DNA of 64,000 nucleotides from positions 73,846,001-73,910,000 of the forward strand of contig CM056573.1 in assembly GCA_029721435.1 (NCBI GenBank). The letters are read 5' to 3'. This DNA is from Gymnothorax reevesii (lineage: Eukaryota > Chordata > Actinopteri > Anguilliformes > Muraenidae). The notes beneath the pieces are model-generated. The model was not told the origin of the DNA and did no database searches. It saw only the letters and a program-made list of their open reading frames with translations. The position numbers and the translations under genes are program-made. Numbering within the stretch: position 1 is the stretch's first letter; each line of letters opens with the position of its first letter. Positions 10,773 through 21,996 of this stretch are shown piece by piece.

Positions 10773-12367
10773 CAAACCCCAAAACCAGTGAAGTTGGCAC
10801 GTTGTGTAAATCGTAAATAAAAACAGAATACAATGATTTGCAAATCCTTTTCAACCTATATTCAATTGAATACACTGCAAAGACAAGTTACTTAATGTTC
10901 GAACAGGAAAACTTTGTAATTTTTTGCAAATATTAGCTCATTTGGAATTTGATGCCTGCAACATGTTTCAAAAAAGCTGGCACAAGTGGCAAAAAAGACT
11001 GAGAGAGTTGAGGAATGCTCATCAAACACTTATTTGGAACATCCCACAGGTGAACGGGCTAATTGGGAACAGGTGGGTGCCATGATTGGGTATAAAAGCA
11101 GCTTCCCTGAAATGCTCAGTCATTCACAAACAAGGATGGGGCGAGGGTCACCACTTAGTGAACAAATGCGTGAGCTGATTGTTGAACATTTTAAAAACCA
11201 CATTCCTCAACGAGCTATTGCAAGAAATTTAGGGATTTCATCATCTACAGTCCGTAATATCGTCAAAAGGTTCAGAGAATCTGGAGAAATCACTGCACGC
11301 AAGCGACAAGGCCGAAAACCAACATTGAATGCCAGTGACCTTCGATCCCTCAGGCGGTACTGCATCAAAAACCAACATCAGTGTGTAAAGGACATCACCA
11401 CATGGGCTCAGGAACACTTCAGAAAACGTCTGTCAGTAACTACAGTTCGTCGCTAAATCTGCAAGTGCAAGTTAAAACTACAATGCAAAGCGAAAGCCAT
11501 TTATCAACCGCACCCAGAAACGCTGCCGGCTTCGCTGGGCCCAAGCTCATCTAAGATGGACTGATGCAAAGTGGAAAAGTGTTCTGTGGTCTGACGAGTC
11601 CACATTTCAAATTGTTTTTGGAAACTGTGGACGTCGTGTCCTCCGGACCAAAGAGGAAAAGAACCATCCTGACTGTTATAGGCGCAAAGTTCAAAAGCCA
11701 GCATCTGTGATGGTATGGGGGTGTATTAGTGCCCAAGGTATGGGCAACTTACACATATGTGAAGGCACCATTAATGCTGAAAGGTACATACAGGTTTTGG
11801 AGCAACATATGTTGCCATCCAAGCAACGTCTTTTTCATGGACGCCCCTGCTTATTTCAGCAAGACAATGCCAAGCCACATTCTGCACGTGTTACAACAGC
11901 ATGGCTCCGTAGTAAAAGAGTGCGGGTACTAGACTGGCCTGCCTGTAGTCCAGACCTGTCTCCCATTGAAAATGTGAGGCGCATTATGAAGCGTAAAATA
12001 CGACAACGGAGACCCCAGACTGTTGAACAACTTAAGCTGTACATCAAGCAAGAATGGGAAAGAGTTCCACTTGAAAAGCTTCAAAAATTGGTCTCCTCAG
12101 TTCCCAAATGTTTACTGAGTGTCGTTAAAAGGGAAGGCGATGTAACACAGAGGTAAAAAGGCCCCTGTGCCAACTTTTTGCTGCCTTTAAATTCGAAGTT
12201 TATTTTTTTTTTGCAAATAATCATTAAGTTTCTCAGTTTGAACTTTAAACACCTTGTCTTTGCAGTGTATTCAATTGAATATAAGTTGAAAAGGATTTGC
12301 AAATCATTGTATTCTGTTTTTATCTACGATTTACATAACGTGCCAACTTTACTGGTTTTGGGTTTTG
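10773..12367 (+). mobile_element. Tc1-like transposon, copy A
   Basis: A 1595-bp Tc1 element with inverted repeats of about 190 bp. It starts CAAACCCCAAAACCAGTG after TA at 10771-10772 and ends CTGGTTTTGGGTTTTG before TA at 12368-12369, the expected TA target duplication. It contains a broken transposase gene. A TATA box, TATAAAAG, lies at 11091-11098, 38-45 bp upstream of the transposase ATG. I recognise this family as abundant in fish genomes. A second copy lies on the minus strand at 32886-35956. Confidence 0.93.
11136..12156 (+). pseudogene. Tc1 transposase, broken (copy A)
   Basis: Would encode the DDE transposase that cuts and pastes the element into TA sites. The start MGRGSPLSEQMRELIVEHF follows a TATA box. 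A paired-like helix-turn-helix region with AIARNLGISSSTVRNIVKRF is followed by the GRKPTLN linker. The first frame ends at a stop at 11454-11456. A frameshift near 11475 opens the rest, with WSDESTF (first D), [10 protein letters not shown] (second D) and SPDLSPIEN (E), the D-to-E spacing being 34 residues (DD34E). The C-terminus ends at 12156. A single short damaged segment separates two otherwise open halves, so this copy died recently but cannot make a full transposase. Confidence 0.9.
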
Positions 12368-12387
12368 TACAACAAGAATATGGGTAT

Positions 12388-12632
12388 CAGTTGTGCTCAA
12401 AAGTTTGCATACCCTAGCCAAATTTGTGAAATGTTGCCATTTATTTTGAAAATGTGACTCGTCATGCAAAAAAACTTTTAAGCATAGTGATCATCTGAAG
12501 TCATTTATCATCTCACAGGTGTTTGGCTCCTTTTTAAATCATAATGATAAGTGGAATCACCCAAACGGCCCTGATCGTAAGTTTACATGCCCTTGAATGT
12601 TTGACTTTGTTATATAGACACTAGGTGACCTA
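12388..12632 (+). mobile_element. Left end of a Tc1-like element (family D)
   Basis: The sequence starting CAGTTGTGCTCAAAAGTTTG and containing TTTAAATCATAATGATAA and CAAACGGCCCTGATC is the left inverted-repeat region of a Tc1 family that I recognise from fish. Similarity fades after about 12632. A transposase fragment of the same family on the same strand lies at 17404-17941, so the two may be one element split by about 4.8 kb of later DNA. Confidence 0.65.
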
Positions 12633-13884
12633 GCTGTAGGTGGCCTCCAGAGACTGGAGTTTTTCACTACCCACTCATGAGAGGAGCTGTTAACAGTTTG
12701 TGAGGAAGAATCTCCTGTATGTGACAAAATATGTTTTGGCTCAGAATCGCTGATACAACCTTTAAAGGTGGAAAATTAGGAGATAAGGTAAGAAGAGGTC
12801 AGGAGAACACCAGATGCAGGATCCAGAAGTGTTTATTAAACACAAACCACTAGGAGAAAATTGGCAGACACGCCAGAAATAAAACATTGTGCACATGCAC
12901 TGAACAAATAGGAAAACTAAGGTACACGGCCAAAGGCAGGGGGAAACAGAAATATTCACTCCAAGAGTGGATAAACTATTAAAAAAAAACTGAACCTAAC
13001 TAAACTGACGGACACACTGGGAGACTTAAACAAGGGGCAGACAAGACGTGGGCGCAGCAAAATACAAGTTTATTAATGGGATTAATAAACAATTACATGA
13101 AAAACCGGGTTAACAATAATGACTCGAGACAAGACGCTGAGACAATCAATCAAGCTAGTTTAGATTAAGGCAGTGGTTCCCAAACTTTCTCTGCTGGGCC
13201 GTCCTTTGGTACATAAGAAAATTTTTGCGCCCCCCCCAAAAAAAGGTAATACACATATTTTGTTTTCTGAGTCCATTGCAGTTTATACAATGTAATTAAT
13301 ATAAACTTAAACCTTTTTTGGAAAAAAAAAAAGTAAACTGCCATAACTGTAGGTTGTCATCAACTACAACTAGGCTACTTTCAGAATGAAAATGAATAAC
13401 AAAATAACGAAAAACCTTTTTTTTTTTTCAACAACATTGCTATTAATGCATTTTCCGGACACCAACAGAAACTTTCTTGCATACAGCCAATCAGCGGCCT
13501 TGAGCCGGACCATTGAAGGAGTGTCTCGACACAGTTACATTTTTCTCATTTTACTGGCCTTGCACTTATGGGGCTCTAATTTCGTAGACCAGGCGCAGGC
13601 CAACTTGCCATCCAGCGCAAGTTGGCAAAGAAGGCGACACAGCCGAGTCAAATCTTACTCACTGGCGAGAGAAACGATGGATAGCGTATTCCTATTATTA
13701 CAAAATGTTGCTGCTTAAAATTTTGGGACATGCATAACATGCATGGACAACAATGCAAGATACGTTACACATTTATTTTCAATATTTATCTTAACTCAGT
13801 ACGAGATCATAGCAATCAGGCTGTATTCCTTTCCCTCACTAAAGACGATAAAACCTAAGTGACAATAATAGTAGCCTAGCATTA
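12633..13884. other. Non-coding; isolated hAT-like terminus at 13171
   Basis: No gene recognised. CAGTGGTTCCCAAACTTTCT at 13171-13190, followed by a run of Cs and As, looks like a hAT terminal repeat, but I could not find the partner end in this region. A 110-codon open frame at 13386-13718 has no recognisable similarity. Confidence 0.35.
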
Positions 13885-14820
13885 AGTCGCTTGCACTCTG
13901 GACGCGAAACGAATCTTTCTTTCACAGTGTCTTGTGTCCGAAAGTCCGACAGGGTTTTATATATCTCCGTGTCCGACAGTCTATAATTGTTTTTAATTTC
14001 TTCAAATCTACCGACTCTTTTAGATATTAAACGTGAATGTTTTTATAAGAGGGCTCAGTTCTTCAAGATGAGTACCGAGAATTTCAATTAATGTTTCTGT
14101 TTAAGCTCTGCTCAGTAAAGCGAGTCAACATTGGCGCCTCCGTGTCTGACAGCCAAAAAAAAGAGGACGATTAGAACAGATTGATAACGAAATAAAGAAT
14201 AAAAATTAAATTTTAGCAGCAGAACATTCAATGAACGCTGCAATTTATTTATTTGCGGGTCATCTTTTTGGATGTTCCGTGTGTAGATGATATATTATTC
14301 ATTATTTCTTTATAAATGTGTTCTCATATCAATACTTGTAATTTTTACTGGCTGCTGGACATGGAGTATTTTGCATTTCGCGTCGGACAGTCTTGATCCT
14401 GCATGCGATGATCTATTCACACTGTCAATGGTCATGGAATTGATTTGCTCACTGACTACAAGTACCATTTTATCTCTGGTGTGGAAATAAAGCGTGAATC
14501 GTTCGATCCATCTCACTAATTCCAAAAGAAAGACCGAATAAAGACTGCTGACTATCTTCAACGGAAGAAAACAGATGAATAGGCTAAAAAGACCAAGAAA
14601 AGTCGATAGCTATCAATTTGCATTCTGTGAAAGTCGAACACAAACATGGCCAAGTTTGCATGTCTAATAATTCCTGGAATACTCGGAAAAATTAGAACTT
14701 TTATGACTTTCAGACACGGAGCTATATTAATACCCTGTCCGACTATCGCGTCTTTGCATTGACTTTGTCTGTAATCAGTCGAGCGAAAAAATTTGTTTTG
14801 TGTCCAGTGTGCAAGCGGCT
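13885..14820. repeat. Inverted-repeat (foldback) element, ~0.9 kb
   Basis: The left arm at about 13885-14020 and right arm at about 14675-14820 are inverted copies. CGCTTGCACTCTGGAC at 13888 pairs with GT(G)TCCAGTGTGCAAGCG at 14802-14817. GTCCGACAGGG...CTCCGTGTCCGACAG at 13945-13980 pairs with the complement at 14700-14745. The motif TGTCCGACAG or its complement recurs between the arms (about 14125 and 14385). There is no transposase. It is probably a non-autonomous DNA transposon; no clear target duplication was seen. Confidence 0.7.
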
Positions 14821-16559
14821 TTACTGAGCGCAGAAAGCAAGCATATATATATATATGTTTGTGGTTGGCTGGGAAAGATGTGAAGTCCTTAGTTTGCATC
14901 AAAGATTCAGCTGCGTTGATTAAGCCAGGTCAAGTTTCCATTACGCGTGCCAACCGCCTTTAATCTGACATCAGGACAATCGATGTAGATGCTGTAATTT
15001 ATGTCCTTATTCAGATAGTTACATTAAATAATGCTTCCTGTAATTATTTATTGCATTGAAATGTGCCTGACATTCTGGAAACCTGCCTGTGAGATTTTGG
15101 TGACGTGTGCGCACTGCGCGCAGTCAGCCAAATTACCACTGCACAGAAATTAAAGCAGGTTGGAGCTGGCGAGTTTCCTGCGCAACTCCAGGGGAGACTT
15201 TTTCTACGAAATTGGCACTGCGTCTTGATGAACATGTGACACCTCCCCCTACTACAGCGCCACACCCATCTCGGCGCAAGTTCGTCTGCCAAAAGCTGCT
15301 CACCTCACGAAATTACCACTGCGTGAGCTGCGCAATGCTACGCCACCTGCGCTGCGCCAAGAAATTAGAGCCCATGAAGTAAAAATAACAGATTGCGTCA
15401 GCTTATTGTAGAAAATGTGAATACTCTGAACAGATGATTTTTGTCTAGCCTAGCTGAAAAAATTAAAAATGATCGGCAGGTTTGGAAATGGCCACCGTAA
15501 TTTTCAAATGAGGGACACGAAGATTTAATAATTCTAAACCTCTTTTAAAGTATTAAATAATTAGGCTGTATCACTCCCCTCTGCCTGAGTATAGCCGTCT
15601 TCATAAAATTATGTTTCTATGATGCAGAAAGAAAGCACCATAATCAATCTATATTAACAGCTGACAGCAAAGTGCGAAAAAAATTCAACATCGCTTGCCA
15701 AACTTGCGGATATGTTAGTAACGTTCAGTAGCTAGGCTAGATAAAAATAATCTGTCGGCCTACCAGAGCATTCATATTATCGTAGATAAGATGACGCAAT
15801 CTCGGTTACTTCTGCTTTATATTCATCGGATTTTGTTTGGTGTCACTTACTAGTTTATTGTTAATATGCCAGATCAGTGCAGGATAAAAAAGTGGCGAGT
15901 TGGGTATCGCTAGAATACATTGATTGTAACCAGCTCATTTTACCAGCTTCAAATATTTGAACAACTACTGTCATAAATTATTTATGAAAATGGCAGGCTA
16001 GATGAATGATTTGGCCAACAGTTATGTTGAGAGTAAGGCAGGCATTTACGATGTAATCATAGTATTCTGGGCTGCGAATGGACTGTGCAGTCAGTGGTTC
16101 CGAGACTGTACTTCGGTGCAATGCCAGTAAAGACAGAATAAATTCAACCGTCTCTAGACACTCCTTCAGCGGTTCAGAACAAGGTTGCCGATTTGCTGGA
16201 TGCAAATAATTTTCTGTTGGTCTCCGGAACTTAAGTCGGGGAAAAAAATTTGCTTCCCGCACCCCGCGCCCCCCCTGCAATTGCTCTGCGAGTAAAAACT
16301 CTGATGAGTAAAAAGTACCACAAGAGAAGCGAAGAGAAGCACAGCTTTTAATGCTGCTATCAGGGATAGCTTAGGCAGAATTTACTAAAGCCAGAATCAC
16401 TCGCACTCGCGAATGAGTTAATGAAGGTTAATACTATGTGATGAAATATTTACAATCACCCTAAAACAAGAAAACCGTTGCTGCGGCGAACACCCCGTTG
16501 CATCTTTCTGAGCTTAAAGTCACAGGCAAGTTAAATAACAACCAGTTCAGAAAAATTGT
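14821..16559. other. No recognisable gene; short local repeats
   Basis: Non-coding as far as I can see. The phrase AAATTACCACTGC occurs at about 15130 and 15311, with the variant AAATTGGCACTGC at about 15213, in a more GC-rich patch around 15100-15370. Nothing else could be assigned. Confidence 0.4.
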
Positions 16560-17115
16560 GCACTGACTAACCCCATGACCTGTTTAATATGCAAATTAGA
16601 TCACATTTACCATAGCACCCTTCCACCATCATAATGTTATTGTACCAAACTTAGTTCTCAAAGATCAAAGGCCTGAGACTGGCTCTGGGCATAGTGTCAT
16701 CTGTGATGATCATTCATGTAGACTATAACCAAATTTTAGGTCATACCGATCTTCAAGGTCAAGGTGAAGTGCAAGGTCATTTGGCCTCCAGTTGATATCC
16801 AAGGAGAACAGGTAGCTGCTGTAGAATTTTCAGCTGCCTAACTTCATTACAAAGCTAGCAGTAGCCATAAATGTGATTTTTACACTCGCTGACCCTGTGA
16901 CCTCATTAAAATGCAAATTAGGTCAAGGTCACCATGGTAACCCTTCCCCCATCCCAGTGTGATATGGTACCAAGTTTGGTTAGATTTGGATCAGGGACAT
17001 TGGAGATATAGTGCAAAATGTTTGGACGGACGGACGGACGTACATACATTCATACATACGTACGCTGATCTCCACTAGACCCCCCTTTCCGGGCCTATCA
17101 GCCCGCCACGGAGGG
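16560..17115. repeat. Interspersed repeat with TGACC motifs and GGAC-rich end
   Basis: Two related halves begin near 16563 and 16890 (TGACTAACCCCATGACCTG... and GCTGACCCTGTGACCTC..., each followed by ATGCAAATTAG and later CCATAGCACCC or CCATGGTAACCC). The repeat ends in GGACGGACGGACGGACG and ACATACGTACG, then ACCCCCCTTTCCGGGCC. Such ends are typical of widely dispersed non-coding repeats in aquatic animals. It contains TCAAGGTCA at 16923-16931. Confidence 0.6.
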
Positions 17116-17403
17116 TAATAAGTGCTGGTTAGTATGGGTTAGTAATTATCCTATCAGAGAACACATTCACTCAGAGTTTTGCGAGACCCAGAATTAAACA
17201 AAGGTGGAAGCAATGCATGAAATACCAGAGCCGAAACCGAAAGAGGAAACGTGATTGGACGACGAGACGCAGGCATGCTGAAGGCTGTCACGCGACACTG
17301 GAGAAGGCAGAGATTGAGCTGATCGTCAGACGGCAGAAATGAAAGCTGAAATATAAAACGAAAGTAAGGCACAAGCACAAATACAGCGCACACCAGGCAG
17401 AAT

Positions 17404-17941
17404 CATAACAGATATGTTGATACCAAGCCAAGGTCAGATAGGCCAGGACAGATTTCAGCCCAAATTGCCCAGAGAATTGTCAGGAGACAAAGAAAAATCC
17501 ACAAGCTACCTCAAGAGAAATATAGGATGATCTGGAAAAAGATTATGTGGTTGTTTCAAGGGGCACAATAAGGTGGTACTTATGAGTCTCATGGTCTAGT
17601 TGCTAGAAGTAAGTCATTATTGCACCAATCCCACAAAAAAGCCCACCTATAATATCCCCAGACAACACCTAGACACACCTCACTTCTTGTGGAATGCAAA
17701 ATAGAACCTTCTGGTCACAACCATAAGCGCTATGTTTGAAGAGCAGTCAACAAGCCCCATGGCGAAAAATATGCTATTCCCACTGTAAAGCATGCTGGTG
17801 GCTCTCTGGTGTTTTGGGGGTGTGTGAGCTCTAAAGTCACAGGGAATCTCATGAAAATTGATGACAAGATGAATCCAGCATGCTATCACAAAATGCTGGC
17901 AGACAATTTGAATTCTTCAACATGAAAGTTGTGCATGGGAT
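17404..17941 (+). pseudogene. Tc1-like transposase fragment (family D)
   Basis: Internal part of a Tc1 transposase gene. Translation in shifting frames gives the DNA-binding linker region (GATACCAAGCCAAGG, then KIHKLPQEKYR-like text) and a catalytic-domain stretch HKRYV, IPTVKHAGGSL, VFWGCVSSKVTGNLMKID and CYHKMLADNL. The region that would carry the second D and the E is missing because homology stops at 17941, exactly where a Gmr1-like LTR begins. It shares its family with the left end at 12388-12632. Confidence 0.78.
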
Positions 17942-18410
17942 TGTAATGTGAATACAAGCCACTAGATGGGAGTATTGACCTTTCTTTTGTTAAGCCCAGA
18001 CTGGAGCTAGGTTTGGACATGTCCTGGGCATGTCTGAAACAGAAAGTCCCGGAGAATTTTTTAAAAAGTCAAAAAGGTGGGAGGGGTCTGCAAAAGAGTA
18101 TATAAGGAGGAAAATAGAGAGAGTAAAGTAGTAGGAGAAATTGCAAGCAGAAGGATACATTCGACCAGACCTGTCATTTTTTTTTCATGACCTGTTAAGC
18201 TTTTTGTGGAATTTTGCGTGTGTTGGAGTATTTTCCTCACCCAGGACATCACCAAACAACCCCACCAAAAGGACTAAATATTTTAGTTCTTGTATTTATC
18301 AATCTTGGTCAGTAGAGTAGATAGTAGATTAGTTAAACAGGTTTAATTAAACAAACATTTAAGTTTGAAATTTTTGTCTGTCATCTCTTGCTGTCATATA
18401 TGTTATAACA
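17942..18410 (+). repeat. 5' LTR of a Gmr1-like Gypsy retrotransposon
   Basis: A 469-bp LTR beginning TGTAATGTGAATAC and ending GTTATAACA (TG...CA). It carries a TATA box at 18099-18107. A diverged copy of its central part (ACATTCGACCAGACCTGTCA onward) recurs at 41225-41367, directly behind a Gmr1-like pol fragment. The start coincides with the break in a Tc1 relic. AATTGGGG and TTGGGGGCTCCTCC follow, as in the leader of this Gypsy group. Confidence 0.75.
18099..18107 (+). promoter_or_regulatory. TATA box in the Gmr1-like LTR
   Basis: TATATAAGG lies in the middle of the LTR, the expected place for the core promoter that drives the retrotransposon transcript. Activity cannot be judged from sequence. 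Confidence 0.5.
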
Positions 18411-18515
18411 AATTGGGGCCATAACAACTTGGGGGCTCCTCCGGGATAGACCTTTGTGTGAATCATTTATTGAAAATCTCACATTTCAAATTGTAAAATT
18501 GTTTTTTGAATTTTG

Positions 18516-18517
<2 letters not shown>

Positions 18518-18552
<35 letters not shown>
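18518..18552. repeat. (TA)n microsatellite
   Basis: An uninterrupted TA run of about 17 units lies between the Gmr1-like leader and its gag start. Confidence 0.95.
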
Positions 18553-18556
<4 letters not shown>

Positions 18557-18567
18557 GATCAACAGCA

Positions 18568-19448
18568 ATGGATCATTTCTTGGCATCACCAACCATCAAG
18601 GTTTTGAAGTCTTTTAAAAAGACAGAACTGCTAGAAATATGGAGACATTTAGAGCTGACAGAGGTAAAACCAGCCATGCGAAAAGCAAGACTGGCTAGAG
18701 AGATTGTTGAATATTATATTAATGAAAACAATGCAAGAAATTGAAAGGGAGGATAAAGAAAAACAGTTTGAGTTAGAAAAGGCAGTTTGAGTTAGAAAAA
18801 TTAGCGACAGAAGAGAAAAAAGAAAGGGAGGAAAATGAAAAACAAAGAGAATTTGAGAGAGAGAAAGAGGAAAGAGCAGAAAGAGAGAAATAGAGACAGA
18901 GAGATTTTGAATCAGAGAAGTTAGCGAGAGAAGAAAGACTCCAAATGGAGCAACTAAAAATTAAAATTGAAATTAAAAATAAATTTTGTGCTAGCCAGGA
19001 GGTAAAACTGGTGCCTTTGTTTTCGGAAAAGGATGTTGACAACTATTTCCAGTGTTTTGAAAAGGTAGCAAAGAGTTGCCAGTGGCCAAAGGAATACTGG
19101 CCTCTGATGTTGCAAACTGTCCTCAAGGGTAAAGCTCAACAAGCCTATTCAGCTTTGTCTGCAGATGATTTCTCTGATTATGAGGCTGTCAAAAAGGTTA
19201 TTTTAAGAGCTTATGAGTTGGTTCCAGAGGCTTACCGACAGAAATTCAGAGGTCTGAAGAAATCTGACAATCAGACTTATGTGGAATTCGCTAACGAGAA
19301 GAAGGTTTGCTTTGAGCGCTGGTGTACATCTATGGAGGTAAAGGATGATTTCAACTCACTAAAAGAGATGGTGTTAGTTGATGAATTTAAGGACTGTGTT
19401 AAGGATAAAATTAAGACCTACCTTAATGAGAAGCAAGCACTGAATTAG
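18568..19448 (+). pseudogene. Gmr1-like gag (matrix/capsid), broken
   Basis: Structural protein of a Ty3/Gypsy element of the Gmr1 group. The N-terminal frame (ATG at 18568) reads FKKTELLEIWRHLELTEVKP and stops at 18744. A highly charged Glu/Arg coiled-coil region follows with a frameshift, a stop and an 18-bp direct duplication (CAGTTTGAGTTAGAAAA, twice at ~18760-18800). The open capsid frame from 18945 reads FSEKDVDNYFQCFEKVAK, WPKEYWPLMLQTVLKGKAQ, AYRQKFRGLKKSDNQTYVEF and FKDCVKDKIKTYL. The pattern around YRQKFR resembles the SCAN domain, which has been traced to Gmr1-like capsids. It is dead in its present form. Confidence 0.82.
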
Positions 19449-19511
19449 CGATCAGCTGACTAAATTTGCAGACGAATATGTTCTCACACATTTCAGTCTA
19501 GCAGTAACAAT

Positions 19512-20175
19512 AGATGGTTCCAATTTCAGAAGAAAGGTAACGGTGATACCCAAGATTCCTCACCCAAAGACAAAGAAAAATCTGGTGATGGTGCACAGAA
19601 ATCCAGTCACAGGTCTGATCAAAGTGTGAAAGCTGACAGTGACAAAAGTGGTCTAGTTTGCAATAATTGCAAGAAATCTGGGCATGTTACAACTAACTGT
19701 TGGTTCCTTAAAGCTAAGAAAGAAAGAGAAAAGGATACCAAACCAAATGCCTTTGTGAAAACAAGGTTAGAAACCCCTGTAGTAGATAACCAATCTGCTA
19801 AATTGCCCGCTCCTTGTGGGGCTAAGAAGCCTGATACTGCTGACTTTGCGAGGGAGGAATTTCTTCCATTTGTGTCAGAGGGATTTGTGGCTCTGAATGA
19901 GCATTCTACTCCTGTCCCCATATATATCCTAAGGGATACCGGAGCTTCTCAGTCACTTTTGTTGATGGACTCCTTGGAGTTACGTGATGAGACCACTTCT
20001 GCGGATTTCATACTTGTACAAGGTATTGAAGGGAGGACTGTATCTGTACCCCTGCGCTCTATATTCTTGAAGTCAGATTTAGTTACAGGACAGGTAAAGG
20101 TGGGACTTCTGTCAAGTCTACCTATAAAGGGTGTTTCTCTGTTGCTAGGCAATGGGGGCAAAGTAGTTCCCCCTG
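19512..20175 (+). pseudogene. Gmr1-like nucleocapsid and protease region
   Basis: Continues the same element in another frame after the capsid stop. A CCHC zinc knuckle, CNNCKKSGHVTTNC, marks the nucleocapsid that binds element RNA. About 80 residues on, YILRDTGASQSLLL carries the aspartic protease DTGA active site (D at 19935-19937), followed by VPLRSIFLKSDLVTGQVKVG and GVSLLLGN. The frame is open from about 19512 to 20175. Similarity ends abruptly at a palindrome, so integrase, reverse transcriptase and RNase H are not attached. Matching pol domains lie on the same strand at 39040-41224. Confidence 0.82.
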
Positions 20176-20203
20176 TTCATCTTATAATTATATAAGATGA
20201 ACA
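20174..20203. repeat. Perfect 13-bp palindrome at the Gmr1 break
   Basis: GTTCATCTTATA and TATAAGATGAAC are perfect inverted copies separated by ATTA, with one further T-A pair outside. It sits exactly where the Gmr1-like protease region stops. Confidence 0.9.
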
Positions 20204-21996
20204 TAATTATCATTGTATACCCATTTTGTATTGTTTCATTACCCCTTGTGTTTTCCCCTCTCACTAAAAGGGATATTTCAACATTTTGGCAAATTGGCCT
20301 ATTGTCATAATCCATATAGTTATGAGAGTAGGTACATTACCTTTAGTTATCTGTGCCTGTTGTTTTGAGATTCGGGGGGGAAGACGCGAACTGCTCAGCG
20401 AACATAACGACAGTGAATGGTACAGGTCCCTCCTTCTTTCAAAACTCCTCAAATACGCAATCCAGCAGCTTCAAAACGTTCTCGTGGAGAAGTTGTGACC
20501 AACACATTCACCACAAAATGAAATAATAATGTATAATTATGAAACATTATTACACATGAAGCAAATACTCAGAACTACTTTCTTGAGTTACCCGCTGGGC
20601 GGATTAACACAGGGCGCACCTCAGACTTTGCGAGTTGTTGCAGTAAACATACGCTTTTGAAACCACTCCGACCCAGTCAGTTTGTCTGGAATGTAGTTCC
20701 AGTTATGCATTTGCCTTGTAAATAACTGTATCGTAATTTTACATTATTATTTTATAACATGGTAAATGTGTAGGTCACAAGTGCAAACTATCAGTTTTTA
20801 TGCATATGCATTTTAATTATATTACATTCAGCCAGATTTCTGCAAATACTAAAGACTATCTTTTTTTTAAAGGTAGTAATCAATGATCAGAATGGCGAAA
20901 AAAGACTAAACTAAGAATGATATAAAAGCAACGAAAACATCACATACTTAAAAAAACTATTTATTTACTATTTCTACTATTTCCTTAACTACCATTTACT
21001 ATCTTGTACTGAGGAGTAAGGAGTGATCTGATCAGTGGTGGGTCTATCACTGGGAATTGGGGTGGCACAGACACGTCCCTTTTACTCCTGGCAAGTTCTC
21101 AATCGTTTTCCAATTATCCTAATTGGCAACTGAAGACACAGTTTCTCTCCATATGCGATCTAACAGCGATGAAATCATGGGCTTAATGGACCACATCGGA
21201 GTTAGCTTTAATACCCATTATCCATTGCATCTGACGTCACGCATTTTCGGCAGGGGGTATAAGTGCCACCATATTTCAAATAGATTTCCATTGACAGCCA
21301 GCCACACAACGTTCATTTCTACCACTTACACGCGATATTAACACACTTTTGTCAGAAGTTGCAGAGCAACAACAACATGGAAAGTATGTAAGAAAGTAAG
21401 TGTTTGTTTTATAAAGTTTTAAGGAGTTTTAAGGGTTGAAAAATGTGATGAATGAAGAGGCTGCATACATTCACTCTCATTTTTTAAGACAACTCTTGAG
21501 TTGTGAATCATACAGCGGGATGGCAGTGAAAATTATAGTGTATGCAACCAGTAGGGTTTATGTTAAAAATAAATTGTCACGAGTGTAGGCAGGAAAATGG
21601 AGAATAACCACTTCAAAAAGCAAAGAAGAATTAATTTTAAAAGCCCAACAGAAACCACTATCACTATGAACGAAGCTCGTATTGAGATAAAAATCCGAAC
21701 ACATACTAGTAATGACATCAACCCTGTTGACTGCCTTTACCCAGTTTGGTCTTAGCTCGTTGTCAGCTAGGAAGCGTAACATTTGGAATGGTGGAGGGAA
21801 ATCGCATGCGCCCTGACCGAACAGGCCAGCATGTTTGAGACAGATTTCCCTATTCCACTTCTGAAGATATTATGTGACATTTGCAGCCCTTGACAACACA
21901 CTATGCACAACCCCAATTGAAGCACCTATTACTTAAACCCCATATGTCACACTTGACTTGACTTGACTTGTGGGGTTTTAGTAATCAGTGCTTCAA
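20204..21996. other. No recognisable gene
   Basis: AT-rich sequence without recognisable coding similarity, apart from one dispersed repeat at 21033-21175 annotated separately. Short open frames here look like chance. Confidence 0.4.
21033..21175 (+). repeat. Dispersed repeat, copy 1 (CAGTGG...AATTGGGG)
   Basis: Shares with 37881-38050 the ordered blocks CAGTGG, GGGAATTGGGG, CACAG(A/G)CACGTCCCTT, AGTTCTCAATC, TTTTCCAATTAT and AATTGGCAACTGAAGACAC. Copy 2 has an extra 25-30 bp between AGTTCTCAATC and TTTTCCAATTAT. CAGTGGCGGTTCTAG in copy 2 resembles a hAT terminus, so this may be the end of a hAT-type MITE. Confidence 0.6.

Noticed and set aside
13386..13718. 110-codon open frame as a gene
   Set aside because: No recognisable similarity, low-complexity start, no supporting context; likely chance.
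13171..16500. Complete hAT element starting at CAGTGGTTCCCAAAC
   Set aside because: No inverted partner or 8-bp duplication could be found within several kilobases.
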